Program-made: the position numbers and the translations under genes
Notes under the pieces: generated by a model
Database searches by the model: none
Seen by the model: only the letters and a program-made list of their open reading frames with translations
Told to the model about the DNA's origin: nothing
Assembly: GCA_034359265.1 (NCBI GenBank)
Contig: CP136896.1
Coordinates: forward strand, 62,259,501 to 62,323,500
Reading direction: 5' to 3'
DNA from: Canna indica
Lineage: Eukaryota > Streptophyta > Magnoliopsida > Zingiberales > Cannaceae
Length of the DNA: 64,000 nucleotides
Part shown: in pieces, positions 11,856-23,168 of the stretch
Position numbering within the stretch: position 1 is the first letter of the stretch
Layout: each line of letters begins with the position of its first letter

Positions 11856-12418
11856 TAATTGAATCTTTGTTTTATATACCCTAAAAATAGTATTATTTAA
11901 ATTAAATATTTGGTATTGATTTGAATATTATAATTTACTCATTTTTAATAGGATGCAAACAAAAATATCAATTATATATTATAATAAAATTATGATTAAT
12001 AAATAAATAGTTTAATAATATATTATTTTATACAATTAAAAATGAATAGAGTGATTGATAAGATTGGAATAAAAAATAATTCATTTATCAATATTAGAAT
12101 TACATTGAGTTTTAATTTACATTGAGTATATTATTGTGTTTGTTAAATTTTAAGCGATAAAAAAAATCGTATCTACCCATATATATGCATTTGTATAATT
12201 TTAATTCAACTAAATTAAATTAATATTTACTATTTTATTTACACTTATAACTTTTTATATATATTATACTTATTATTACTCTTAATTATTTAGATATAAA
12301 TATTATTATTTAAAACTATAATTTAATTTAAACTAATTTTGATAATTTATTTATCATAATTTTGATAATTTATTTAAATTATATATACATATAATTGTGC
12401 AACGCATAGGTCCCTTGA
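11856..12418. repeat. AT-rich repeat DNA right of the MULE
   Basis: No gene. Its inverse is related to 5880-6240 and to the window start, consistent with the right part of a Helitron-like repeat that the MULE entered. Confidence 0.4.
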
Positions 12419-12441
12419 CTAGTTATCTTAAAAAGCACAAT

Positions 12442-14353
12442 TGTCACGCCCCAAAACTGAGCAACGTGACCGGCCAGAGTGCAGTCAAGCACCTCGAAGC
12501 CTAACCCATTACATAAGCATCTAAATAGGTACAACTTGAAAACAAAGTTTTTATAACATAATTAAGGAATAGTCGATAGCAACTCAGTGACAAAAACATA
12601 ATTCACATGACAAATATCTCATAAAAATGATCCAATTAAGAGTTAAACAACTCTAAGACACTCTAAATGCTATAATGCCTCAGTTCCCAAATAAGACTCG
12701 ACTCAACTTGACTCGACTACGCCAATCAGCTCACGAGATCCATACCGGAGTCCGTCCTCATCAGCTGCGTTGTACCTCAGGCTCGCGCTCTGCAAAACAA
12801 ATATGAGAATAAAAGTGAGTATAAAACTCAGTGAATGATCTCTCAATCCTCAGTAAATGGAATCCAGTAATGACAATACATGTAATATGTCAAGTGAGTG
12901 CGGATGCCAACTTAATTATGTAAGGAATAAACTCTCATCCGACTATACGGAAAACGCTTTCTAATTCTCGGATCCCAATTTGTCACTTTTCTTAGTTTCA
13001 CTGATCTAGGAAGGCCCTCTAGACTCAGTGTCCAACTGTCTCTCCTCCTCGGGTTCACTGGTCTAGGAAGGCCCTCTAGAACCAATACCCAACTAATTCT
13101 CTTCTTGAGTTCACTAGTCTAGGAAGGTCCTCTGGAACCAGTACCCAACTAATTCTCTTCTTGAGTTCAGTGGTCTAGGAAGACCCTCTAGAACCAGTAT
13201 CCAACTCGGTCAGGAAAGTCCTTTGACCCATGATCACTCGTACGCAATGCGTACCACTCAGCCCAACATATAGCCCATAGCTAGCATTGAAATTTCAGCC
13301 AAAAAAATATATTCAGTAAGAATATAGTTTCAGAATTCATCTAGGTAATTTCAGATATTACTTGACGTGTGAAGTAATATCTGGAACTAAATTAAAATTT
13401 CAAACCCTAAATTCCAACCGAGCTTACTATTTAATCCACTCCATTACTTTGTTGACTGCACACCCTCAGTCAACATACACCTACGGTTGAGAGATGAGGC
13501 AACATAATGCTACACAACCCAATCTAAGGTTTCGAACTCCACTTCAAACCATGCCATCAATTTAATCTAATATATAAGAATACGCTCATTTACAATAAGA
13601 CAATGAGAAATATACCTAACATAAAATTCTCCCAGTTTCTCAAGAATGGTAGGCGACTACAACAGAATAAGATTTAGTGCAGTTTTCATATCTTTAAACC
13701 ACCAATTTCAAAAAGAAGTTGGCACACAAAACACAACAACAACACAATTGAAGAAAAAAATCACGCATCACACGGCCGGAAAATTCAGATTTTTCTCCAT
13801 GGCATGTGTCGGCTTAGGGAGAGGAGAGAATCTAAATTTCTCAAGGGTAAACCAGAAGAATGATTGAAAGGAAGATGCAATCCTCGCTTTCCGCGGCGTT
13901 CAACCCCCGTTTCTTCCACGAACTCCGGCCAAAATCGTCTCCTCTCCAAAACCCTCACTCGCCTCTCTCTCCCTTTTCTTTCTCGGGTTCCGTGCGGTTG
14001 TAGCAGCCGTACGACGACCCTTTATTTTATATTATTATTATTATTTTAATTTTATTTTGGCTGAAATTATAATTTTGCTCTTAACTTAAGTGGTTCACTA
14101 AGCCTTCCTATCTCATTCAATCCAAGTTTGAATTCGGATCCGATTGAAATGTTGGATTCCACTCTGAGTTCTCTTTAAATACGCGACACATAAAATATTT
14201 TGTCATTTAAATTTATAATTAAAAAAATTTCTAGAGTATCCGGGTCTCACCTCAAGCTAAGCGTCAAGGCTTAAGCTCGCGCGCACCGTCTCCCGTCACA
14301 TGCAACCCGCTGAAATAAATATACATAAAATATTTTAATTAGCGGGTATAACA
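12442..14353 (-). mobile_element. Solo LTR with perfect 5-bp target duplication
   Basis: The block runs from TGTCACGCCCC to GCGGGTATAACA and is flanked on both sides by ACAAT (12437-12441 and 14354-14358). TG...CA ends and an exact 5-bp duplication support an LTR retrotransposon whose internal part was lost. The minus strand carries a TATA-rich tract near 14030 followed by a degenerate GC hairpin (13992-14012), as in the copies at 1072, 3032 and 63032. Open frames inside (such as 13646-13867) have no recognisable similarity. Confidence 0.82.
12993..13205. repeat. Four tandem copies of a ~60-bp unit
   Basis: Four units each contain TTCA(C/G)T(A/G)GTCTAGGAAG and CCTCTAGAACCA(A/G)TACCCAAC. They lie inside the solo LTR. 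The third and fourth units are the most alike, indicating recent expansion. Confidence 0.8.
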
Positions 14354-14521
14354 ACAATAGTAATCCGAAGAGCAATTTGGGTATTTTTGACGCATGACTT
14401 TCATGTCGATGGACCAACCCACTCATTAGCTTGTCAAGTTGTCAACCCAACAGGTGAATATGATCGAGCCATGGGCACATGGCGCCATCCTATTGCCCCA
14501 AAGAAGAAAATTTATATTTAT
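14354..14521. other. Short spacer, nothing recognised
   Basis: A 168-bp unique-looking stretch between the solo LTR and the long-TIR element. An open frame crosses it but carries no recognisable motif. Confidence 0.5.
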
Positions 14522-15978
14522 GGGTTAATTAATGTATATAGCTCAAATTATAATCATTTTCATAAATTTAGTCTGATCTTTAATGTGTATTAATTACATA
14601 ATGAACTATCAAATTGATATTAATTCTAGCCCGACGTCAAATGTCCGTCAATGCAACCATTAGGTGTTGACATGGCATCAGATTCAGTAAATTAAAAAAT
14701 ATTTTTTATTATCACTTGTGCCACGTCAGCATGTAATAAAAATATTATAATATTATATAAATAGAGAAAATTAATGTATCTATCTCAAACTTCGATCCTT
14801 CTAATAAATTTATCCTAACTTTTAATTTTTTTTCCTAATCTATCCCAAACTTTGAGATTGACAATAATTATAATTCTTCAAGACAAATAATTTTTTAAAA
14901 TACATCAAAACTTTCACTTTATTCGATAATTCCATATTCGGTTTCACCAAATTCTTTTTTCTTTAAAAAAATTACATGAAAAACTTTTTAACACCTCGAA
15001 GAATCCCACGTTAATTTCTATCAAAATTAATTTATAGTCGTTATATATAAATTTCATTTTAGATTTTGTATTTTTTAAAAATAAAAAATTATAATAAAAG
15101 AAAGAAATTTTATGAAGAAAATTAAATACTAAAACAAATTAAATACAATATAAATAATGTTAAATGTATGATATATAATAATTTTAATTTCATCAGTAAA
15201 ATATATTGATTTGGTTCAAATTTTTATTTTTTTTTCCTAAAATGCTATAATCGAATTGAATTAAAAAATCAACACAAAACTAAAAAAAACTCAAATTTAA
15301 AATGCTAAAATTTGTTAGACACTAAATAAAATAAAATCATAATATTAAATATTTAATAAATAATAATATAAGCAAAAAGGTCTTGGTTTGATTGAAAGTT
15401 TTGATTTTTTTAATAAAATGTAATAACTAAATTGAATTAAAATAAAAAAATAAAATTTTGGTAAATAATAATACTATATATAAAGTTATTGGTGTAATTT
15501 TAAAATTTTGATTTTCTTTAAAATGCAATAATATGATTAAATAAAAATTAATAAGAAAATCAAATTTTGAATCAAAATTTTAAAATACAATTTCAATAGA
15601 TAATTGTAAAATCATTTTAAAAATTTTAAAAATTTAATAAATAATAAGAATATATGAAAAAGATACAATTTTTGTCAACCCCAAAATTTGGGATAGATTA
15701 GGAAGAAATATTAAAGGTTTGGATAGATACAATAATTTCCCATATTTATATAATATTATAATATTTTTATTACATGCTGACGTGGCACAAGTGATAAAAA
15801 AAAAATTAATTTGATGAGTCAGATGTCACGTCAGCACCTAACGGTTGTATTGACGGACATTTGACGTCGGGTTAGAATTGATATCAATATGATAGTTCGG
15901 GATGTAATTGATACAAATCAAAGATCGAAATAGATTAGTGAAAATGGTTATAGTTTGGGCTAGATACATTAATTACCC
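14522..15978. mobile_element. Long-TIR, MULE-like non-autonomous element
   Basis: The left end GGGTTAATTAATGTAT and the inverted right end GGGTAATTAATGTAT open inverted repeats of about 300 bp (14522-14870 and about 15675-15978). Both include GCCACGTCAGCATGTAAT, and a block CCGACGTCAAATGTCCGTCA/TGACGGACATTTGACGTC. The core (14870-15670) is AT-rich and noncoding. No matching 9-bp flanks are visible (TATATTTAT versus ATCAACAAC), so superfamily assignment rests on TIR length and ends. Confidence 0.65.
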
Positions 15979-16044
15979 ATCAACAACTCCTTGGTTGTAT
16001 GTTCGAGGAAGCCAAAGCGACAATCATATACATGCTTGCATCGA

Positions 16045-16590
16045 TTTGTCAAAGTCCTAACAGTTTTGGGTTGATAATTTTTTTATAACAACGTTGTGAA
16101 TTCCTTATTTGTCGAAGACCTATCATTTTAGATTTATATGTTTTTAACAAGGTTGTGTTCCTCAATTCGCCGTAGACCTATCACTTTTGAGCCGATGCGA
16201 TTTTTTTTTAAACAACATTATGTTCCTTGATTCGTCGTAGACCTATCTATTTTGGGTCAATAGGAAATATTTTAACTAGGTTTTTTATTCGATTCTTCAT
16301 AGACTAATCAGTTCTAGGCTGATATGGATCTTCTTATTTAGGTTGCATTTTCTTATTCATTGTAGACTTATTGTGTCGATATGGATTTATAATGATGTTG
16401 TGTTCCTTGATTTGGCATAGACCTATTGGTTTTGGGCAAGTAGAGATTTTATGAGGTTGTGTGCATTGATTCGTTGTGAACATATCAATTTTGAGCCAAT
16501 AAAAACTTTTAAATGAGGTTGTGTACCTAGATTCGTTATTTGATTATCAGTTTTGGGCAAAAATGAATATTTTAACAAGGTTGTTTCTTT
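16045..16590. repeat. Degenerate minisatellite, ~8 units of 70-90 bp
   Basis: Successive units share the order AAGGTTGTGTTCCTTGATTCG, TAGACCTATCA, TTTTGGG and CGATA, separated by T-rich spacers. Units are strongly diverged and vary in length. It sits immediately beside a Ty3/gypsy integrase fossil and may be part of that element's noncoding region. Confidence 0.7.
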
Positions 16591-16599
16591 CTTTCATTA

Positions 16600-17600
16600 A
16601 AGATTTGCCCCTAGCAAGAAGTTAGTCACAATAGAGAATTTTCTTAGTTTCATGGTTGAAGGATTTGCCCTCAGTCCATCGTTATTAGTCGATAGGCACA
16701 TGGATAGACGTTCGCTTCGAGCCGATAAGATTTCTCCTACGTTATGTCAAGCTTACCTTGGCGTGTGAGTCTAATAATACAGCTTTATAGCACCAATTCA
16801 CTTGTCTTTATAGATATGGCTTTCTAGTTGTAATACTAGGCCATATGTTTTTTAAAGTAGGTTGATCTCCTTACAATCGACTCCCAGACTTCCTCTAATA
16901 AGTCTAGATTGCCTAGGATAGCCATGGGATTTTGTAGGAGATCGTATATGGCGACCCTATGAGTAGGAAAAGACAATTCAACTAGCATCACCACTTTTGA
17001 TTCGTAGATTGAGCTGAAAGGGTCTCATTCGTTGCGATCTTTAGGGTTGTTTAATACGCTCATAGTATGCTCGACAGTTCATTCGCCCATCTTTTTTCTT
17101 TGCTATATTAAGTTTTTCTTTAGGCCATTGATGATGGTATTCATCACCTCGATTTGATCATTCATATGGGGGTTGGCGACTAAGGCTAACTTGAGTCGGA
17201 TGCCCAACTATTCACAAAACATGCGTTAAGTGAATTGCGTGCCATTGTTAGGATGATGGATAGACTACCGAACCTAGTGAGATGTTCTTCCACATGTAAT
17301 TAACCACCTTCAGGCTAGTGATATTTTGTGGTTCAGCTTCCATCTATTTTGTGAAGTTTTTTATCACGATGACCATCTAGTGTCTTTAGTCTATGATAAT
17401 AAAGGGCCAACAATGTCAATGCTCGATTGGTTGAAGGGCTATGGTAGTCTACTAATGAAGTTTGCACGGTTGAAAATGTTGACCCTCGATGCATACTTTT
17501 GATAATTTTTGCACCGTTAGATAAGTCGTACAACATTGAATCTTAAGGTTGCCCAAAAATAACCTTGTTGAAGCCCCTTGTGTGCCAATTTCACATAGTC
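16600..17600 (-). pseudogene. Ty3/gypsy integrase remnant
   Basis: In shifting minus-strand frames, peptides typical of plant Ty3/gypsy integrase can be read. Around 17330-17300 is NFTK*MEAEPQNITSLKVV, corresponding to the family motif TKW(I/V)EAEP. Before it comes the zinc-finger region (YLTVQKLSKVC), and after it YMWKNI. Further on, near 16990-16850, are sequences like the integrase C-terminus (NLDLLEEVWES). Many stops and frameshifts exist. No LTRs were identified for it. Confidence 0.6.
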
Positions 17601-17632
17601 CTTCATGCAATTCGCAAAAGCATATATATATA

Positions 17633-17816
17633 TATAAGTGAGGTAAAAATAAAGATAAAAATTTGAGAAAGTGGAAGAAATTTAGGCGAAAAAGAGTCGT
17701 TTCTTGTTTATATATATATACTTTTCGAAAAAGGAGATCGACCAAGAAGCGACTCTTTTTCGCCTAAATTTCTTCCACTTCCTCAAATTTTTATCTTTAT
17801 TTTTACCTCACTTATA
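17633..17816. repeat. 184-bp near-perfect hairpin (74-bp arms)
   Basis: The left arm 17633-17706 and right arm 17743-17816 are reverse complements at 72 of 74 positions, with a 36-nt loop. The mismatches lie at arm positions 36 and 68. As a result, the same peptide (FRLNFFHFLKFLSLFLPHLY) is readable on both strands. The surrounding DNA is highly decayed, so the arm identity points to recent formation or conversion, or to selection on an RNA fold. It could be a foldback repeat or a small-RNA precursor. Confidence 0.92.
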
Positions 17817-18317
17817 CTTTTGTTTTTACCCTCCCATTAAATTTTTCCCACATTCCTCACCTAAATTTTCTCTCCCAAATTTTTACCCCACTTAAATTCG
17901 TAATAAAATTTTTACCCAACTTATTTTCTCTACATGCACCTATTTTGATATTTTTAATTTTGTATTTATTATTTTTTGAATAATAATTATAAATATTTTT
18001 TATTTATTGAAGGTTTTTATATTAGTTTTGGGGTTTTGAAATATTATTTTTTGAGTTTGTTATTGAAAAAAAATAACAAACTACTTTTCAAGGGTTTTTT
18101 AATTATTATAAGTAATTATAATAAATGGCTTTAAGTTATTGAATAATTTAGTAATTATAACTTATTATTATAACTAAATGGCTTTAAGTTATAAAAACTA
18201 CTTTCCAAGGGGTTTTTAATTATATGCTTAATTTCTAAATTTTCAATTTTAATTTTCACGAGGAATTATGTAGAGAAAAAAAAATAGAACCATATAATCT
18301 AAATGGCTTTAAGTTAA
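17817..18317. repeat. AT-rich spacer with repeated AAATGGCTTTAAGTTA
   Basis: No gene. The 16-mer AAATGGCTTTAAGTTA occurs three times (about 18124, 18176 and 18301), the last immediately before the truncated LINE. Confidence 0.6.
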
Positions 18318-18990
18318 GCCATTTATGTTTTGCATATGATTTGATATTCATCATCAAAGGAAGCAAGAAATCCAGTAGAGGGTTATTGGAAGATATTCAG
18401 TTATATTGCAAGTTGACATGTCAAAAAATAATCTTTGAGAAATTTGAGAAATTTTTCCCTGCAAAAATGGACTTAGAAATGAAGCATAAAATAGGTAGTC
18501 TATTTGAAATAAAGGACGGGAAATGAAGCATAAAATATGTAGTCTATTTGAAATAAAGGAGGGGATATTTCCAATGCATACCTGGGTGCTTATTTGTCAC
18601 CTAAGAAATTGTGTTCGAGTTATCAGAATAAGCTTGTAGATAGAATAACCAAAAGAATGGATTTATGGGCAAGCAATGTCTTACTGAATTATGTGGTGTG
18701 CTCTATACCTGTTTATAGCATGATGGCTTCTGAGGTAAAGGAAAAAACTGTGAAAAAAATTCAAAGATATCAAGACAAATCTTTTGGAGCAGTAGTGAGA
18801 AGAAAAGCACAAATCTGATAAAGTGGAAAGTAGTGACTGCTAACAGAGGACTTGGAGGTCTAGGCATTAGAGACCTCTCCTTGATGAGAAGATTTATATT
18901 AGCATGAAGAATTCTGCCAATATTAAACAAGGAAGACAATGCTTGGTGTTCTTTATACGCTGCAAAATATGGTGATTTTCACCCATAGAA
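18318..18990 (+). pseudogene. LINE-A reverse transcriptase C-terminal part
   Basis: The frame opens at LCFAYDLIFIIKGSKKS, the region of the second catalytic Asp pair, with the canonical FADD altered. It continues with AYLSPKKLCSSYQNKLVDRI, RMDLWASNVL and, after frameshifts, ANRGLGGLGIRDLSLMR, typical of plant L1 elements. A 46-bp tandem duplication (about 18480-18569) and several stops break it. Confidence 0.82.
18480..18569. repeat. 46-bp tandem duplication in LINE-A
   Basis: Two adjacent copies of a unit with GAAGCATAAAATA(G/T)GTAG and TCTATTTGAAATAAAGGA, differing at few positions. Confidence 0.85.
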
Positions 18991-19095
18991 ACCAAATTCA
19001 ATCAGGTTGAAATCTGAACAAAGCAAAGCTTTGGTTAACTGTATGAGAAACCTAAAAGAAGGATTCAGGAAAAAGATTGCAAATGATCAAAAACT

Positions 19096-19844
19096 ATGAT
19101 TTGGCAAGATCCATGGTTGTATGAGCTGCCAATTGATAAATGGCCAACTTATGTAAATGTTTCTGAACTGAGCAAGTTAGAAACTGTAAATGAATTGGTA
19201 GAGATGAATGAATGGAATTGGAGTATCATTGAAAGGTTCTTTGATAATACTCTGTTGGATAAAATAAGGGGAATATAAGTGGACAAGGATGACACTAAAG
19301 ATGTCTGGGTTTGGAAGGAGAGTATGAAGGGAGATTTATCAGTAAAGAGAGCTTATTTGTTTTTAAAACAAAAAGAGGAAGAAATTGACAGTCCAGATTT
19401 CAATTGGAGGAAACTGTGGACTATCAGGGTTGCTAAGAAAATTAAAATTTTCATTTGGAAGATGGTTTGGGGCAAATTGCCAACTGTTGAATGGTTCTAT
19501 AAATTTTCTGGTAAGGATATAAAAGATTGCTACATTTGCAAAAGAAGAAGAGACACACAATGTTTCATTGTGAAGATGTGAATTGTTTCTGGAAGTATAC
19601 TGAAATGAAGCTGAACATTAATTTCATATTTAGAAGAGACAGGGTAAATGGGGACTGGATTAGGGAGGCTGAAGGTTATGAGAAGACTTCTGCTGATAGG
19701 TTACTTGCATTTATTGCTAATGCTTTGTGGATAATTTGGAAGAGAAGAAATAAAGTTAAGTATGGGGGTAAGCCTTGGAGTATTGAGTCCCGGTTTAGCA
19801 AGGCTTACAATGATACCCATGCTTTCACAGAAATGCTGAAAAAA
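19096..19844 (+). pseudogene. LINE-A zf-RVT region and linker
   Basis: The frames include IWQDPWLYELPIDKWPTY and then WRKLWTIRVAKKIKIFIWK, GKDIKDCYICKRR and WIIWKRRNKVKYG. This is the order seen after reverse transcriptase in plant L1 elements: zf-RVT, then the linker to RNase H. A frameshift at about 19550 lies within the zinc-binding region, and the CACTA insertion ends the reading frame. Confidence 0.8.
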
Positions 19845-21960
19845 CACTATTTGAATATTAGCTATTAGCCACGGGGCTCACCGACGGCCGCCTGGGCCGT
19901 CAGAACCATTCACGGCTTTTTGACGGTCGCAGGGGCTGTGGCTGATGTAACCAAATCAGCTGTTGCTCGTATACGGCCGCCCAAGGCTGTCGCTCATAGG
20001 TGATGGCGAGCACGGGGCGCAAAATGAAATAATCTAGTAGCGACGGCTTAGCGGGGGCCAAAGGGCCGTTAGTGATAGAAGTAAGTAATTAGTCACGGCC
20101 AGAAGCGGCCGTCGCTTATTAATTGATGGCGCGAACGCGGCGCGAAAATAAAAAAACACATAATCGACGGCTGAGAGAGGGCTACACGACCGTTGTTGAT
20201 ACTATTATTAGTTGTCCACGGTTTACCGACGACTGATGGGCCGTCGGTGATAAACCTTTTTTATTCTTTCTTCCTTTTCTTCTTCTTCTCTGCTACCGCC
20301 GCACTGTCGCCGCTACCGGCTGTTGTTGTCCTGCCGCCGGTGATCAACTCCGTTGTTGACCCTCCACCGCTCGATTTCTCCCCGCCGATGATCACTGCTC
20401 TCTGGTATTCATCTCGATCCTTCTTTTAATTTCTCCGCCCGTCGCCCCCTTTCATTGTCTCCACCCGTCGTCCAGTGTCGGCGATCGTCCGGTCACCGAC
20501 ACTAGACAAGGGCACCAACGTCTACACGCCGGCGCCGAATTTGGGGCCGCTGAATTTCAGCCCCAACCTATTCAATAGTAGTCGGCAGTGATGCCAGCTA
20601 TTGTTGATGATTAGGGTTTAATTAAACCCTATTAATTTTTTTTATTTTTTATTGTTAATTATTAGAAATTAATTATTAATTAGTTAGTTAGTTTGGTTAA
20701 TTTTAATTAATGGTTAATGTTGATTAGGGTTTAATTATTTTTAGGTTATTTAATATTATTGTTGATTAGTTTAATGAAATTAGTTTAATATTAATTAATT
20801 AGTATTAATGAAATCGTCCACTGAGGACTCACGTCGGAATCGTCCACTGTGGACTCGCGGTCAAATCGTCCATGGTGGACTCGTGTCGGAATCGTCCACT
20901 TTGGACTCGCACGAAATCGTCCACTGTGGACTCGCACTGGCATCCACAAATTTAGAAAAAAAATCAAGACGAGTTGATACGTTTCACATACGCATCAACG
21001 AGTCAAATTTTAATTTTGCAAAACCTTAGATCCGTTCGGGGGTTGTATGTTAGTGTAAATGAAGTAAATGATCTTTTATACGACGTACAACCCTTGAATT
21101 ATCTCTAATTGGATAATTTGGGAATATAATTATTTATATTGCACTTAGTTTATCTCTTTTAGTTATTATTCATTTTTAAATTTTGGCTTGTGTCTTCCTT
21201 GTTCTTCGATACGCGCCTAGATGATATGTGTATTCGGAGAACTGTAGGGAGATGCTGCCGAAATTTAGAATGAAATTAATGGCTAAAAAAAATTCTAAGT
21301 GCAATATAAATAACATGAATCCCGAATGGAATGGACCACCGTAGTCGTGAGATGTATGTTCGTGTATTTTGATTATATTTTATCACTTGTTAGCCTTTGT
21401 TTGAGGCTTAGATACTTGATAGATGTTTATACTTTATATTTCATATTTTGATACTTGTTTGCCTCCGGTTTGAGGCTTAGATTGATGATATTTAAGTAAA
21501 ACTTATATGGTTGGTTGAAAATGTATGTGTATGATGTTTTGTGGTTGTAATATGTGATTGTAATGTATAAATATCATTGTATAGAGGAATTTTCCAAGTT
21601 TTAATTTTTTTCAGTTACAGATAAAATTTCAGCCACGGCTTACCTACGGTTGCCCGTCACTAGGCCGTGGCTGAAAGCATATCGTAAATGGCTGATGGCA
21701 TGGACAACACCAAATATCACAGTTGCTAATGATATCACCGACGGCTAGCAACCGCGGCTGATGCAGCAACAACCGTCGTGTGTCGTCACTGATATATTTA
21801 AGACAGCGACAAAGCACGCGGCTATCGCTGATGACTAGTTGTGATGGTAGAGGTCGGTCGTCATAACTTATTTTGCCACGGTCCGCACCGTCCGTGATAG
21901 TCGTCATCGACGGTTCAGCCACGACCCGAGCTGTGGGTGACAACGACAATTCTAGTAGTG
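19845..21960. mobile_element. Small non-autonomous CACTA element inside LINE-A
   Basis: The left end CACTATTTGAAT and inverted right end CACTACTAGAAT share CACTA and a diverged continuation. Subterminal regions on both sides are GC-rich, with many (G)ACGGCC(G/A)TC motifs (19870-20240 and 21640-21950). Flanking 3-mers are AAA and AAG, a target duplication with one mismatch. No transposase is recognisable. LINE-A resumes immediately after it. Confidence 0.72.
20811..20935. repeat. Five tandem near-palindromic ~26-bp units
   Basis: Five copies of AATCGTCCACTGTGGACTCG with a variable 4-8 bp linker. The core GTCCACTGTGGAC is an inverted repeat except for its centre, so each unit can fold on itself. 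Located within the CACTA element. Confidence 0.88.
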
Positions 21961-22029
21961 AAGAGAAGTGATTTGAACTAGAAGATTGAAAAAATGAAAC
22001 CAAAGGAGTTGGTAACTAAGCAAAATGAA

Positions 22030-22299
22030 AAGTACCTGTGTGTAGATGCATCCCGGAGAAAAGAAAATAGAATGAGATATGGTTTTATTGCTGTCGAGAA
22101 TGAAATGATTGTTCTTAATGGATGTGGAATTCAAATAGCTGAAAACCCTTTGCATGCTGAGCTTAAGGCCATATGGTATGACCTAGATAATGTAAAAAAA
22201 GGTTTAAGGGATTGGCAGATTGTTCTGGTTGTGAAAGAGCTGCGAAGATGCTAAATAATGAAGACATGATTCCATGGCAATTAAATTCTTTGATCAAGA
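22030..22299 (+). pseudogene. LINE-A RNase H domain, first part
   Basis: CVDASRRKENRMRYGFIAV carries the first catalytic Asp, AELKAIWYDL the Glu, and, after one frameshift near 22205, ADCSGCERAAKML the next Asp. It breaks at NSLIKNIRKL, where a second LINE has inserted. The domain resumes at 23949. Confidence 0.82.
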
Positions 22300-22314
22300 A
22301 CATTAGAAAGTTGC

Positions 22315-23018
22315 ATGTAAATTTTAGCAAGACAGGTGTGACCTACCTGCTGGAGGACGCTACCAAGGCTGGTGAAGCAGCGGCTTTGTTGGGTTGCAGA
22401 GCTAGAAGTTTTCCCATTCAATACCTAGGGCTATCGCTTCGGAATGGGAAGCTTTATAAAAGTGACTGGCAGGTGTTAATAGAAAAGGTAGATGCCCGCT
22501 TAGCAAGATGGCAAGGAAAGCTTCTGTTGCGAGGTGGTCGTATTACACTCATCAACAGCATTCTCATTAGCGTTCTGGGCTATTTTCTTTCCATCTTCAG
22601 AGCTCCAAAATGTGTAATTAAGGAATCTGATAAGAGGAGGAGATGCTTCCTATGGAATGGACCAGATGTAACCAAGGGCAGTGGCGCATTCATCTGCTGG
22701 TCGGATGTGACCATGATGAGGAAAAATGGAGGCTTAGGAATAATAGATTTGGAGCGTCATAACACAGCTAGATTGCGATGGTGGTGGTGGGGTATTGCGT
22801 CAAATAAGAATCTTCTCTGGGTTAAGATCGTCATGAGCAAGTATTTTCAGCGTATGGTATGGTCGGGAGACCACGCGGGCTCTAGTTGGTCAAGCATTTG
22901 GAAGGGCGTCCTAGCATCTAATCCTCCCTTCAGTCTTGGAGTAGAAGTTATAATTGGTAACAGAGAGCGCACAAGTTCCTGGCGCGATAGGTGGGCAAAT
23001 AATGTTTGTATGGCTTAG
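22315..23018 (+). pseudogene. LINE-B reverse transcriptase C-terminus
   Basis: One long frame covers the RT thumb and following region: VNFSKTG at the truncation point, LGCRARSFPIQYLGL, LARWQGKLLLRGGRITLINS, CFLWNGPDVTKGSGAFICW and NGGLGIIDLERHN. It ends at a stop where related elements would continue, so it is broken before zf-RVT. Confidence 0.85.
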
Positions 23019-23168
23019 GAATTCCCAAACTTGTATGAGGCAAGTGACGGGAGGCAAAATGCAGTTTTGAGGATGGTGGATGCCGGGGGGGGGATGGCGG
23101 CTCACTTGGAGGAGACTGGTGGATGAGAGCTCGGCAGCTCGCTCATTGAGCTGTGTAATCAGCTTCGT

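Larger units (their letters stand above)
5726..12422 (+). mobile_element. Helitron-like element, split by a MULE (tentative)
   Basis: The 3' side ends with GTGC-AAC-GCAT, a degenerate hairpin, followed by CTAG at 12419-12422 and then T. This is the Helitron 3' pattern. A plausible 5' start is TCTCTATACTAC at about 5727, but the preceding base is C rather than the usual A. The body (5727-6432 and 11856-12422) is AT-rich with no gene. The whole MULE at 6442-11846 lies inside. The 5' end is inference. Confidence 0.35.

Noticed and set aside
20811..20935. Regularly spaced palindromic repeats look like a CRISPR array
   Set aside because: Spacers are only a few bases long and related to each other, there are no cas genes, and the context is a plant CACTA element.
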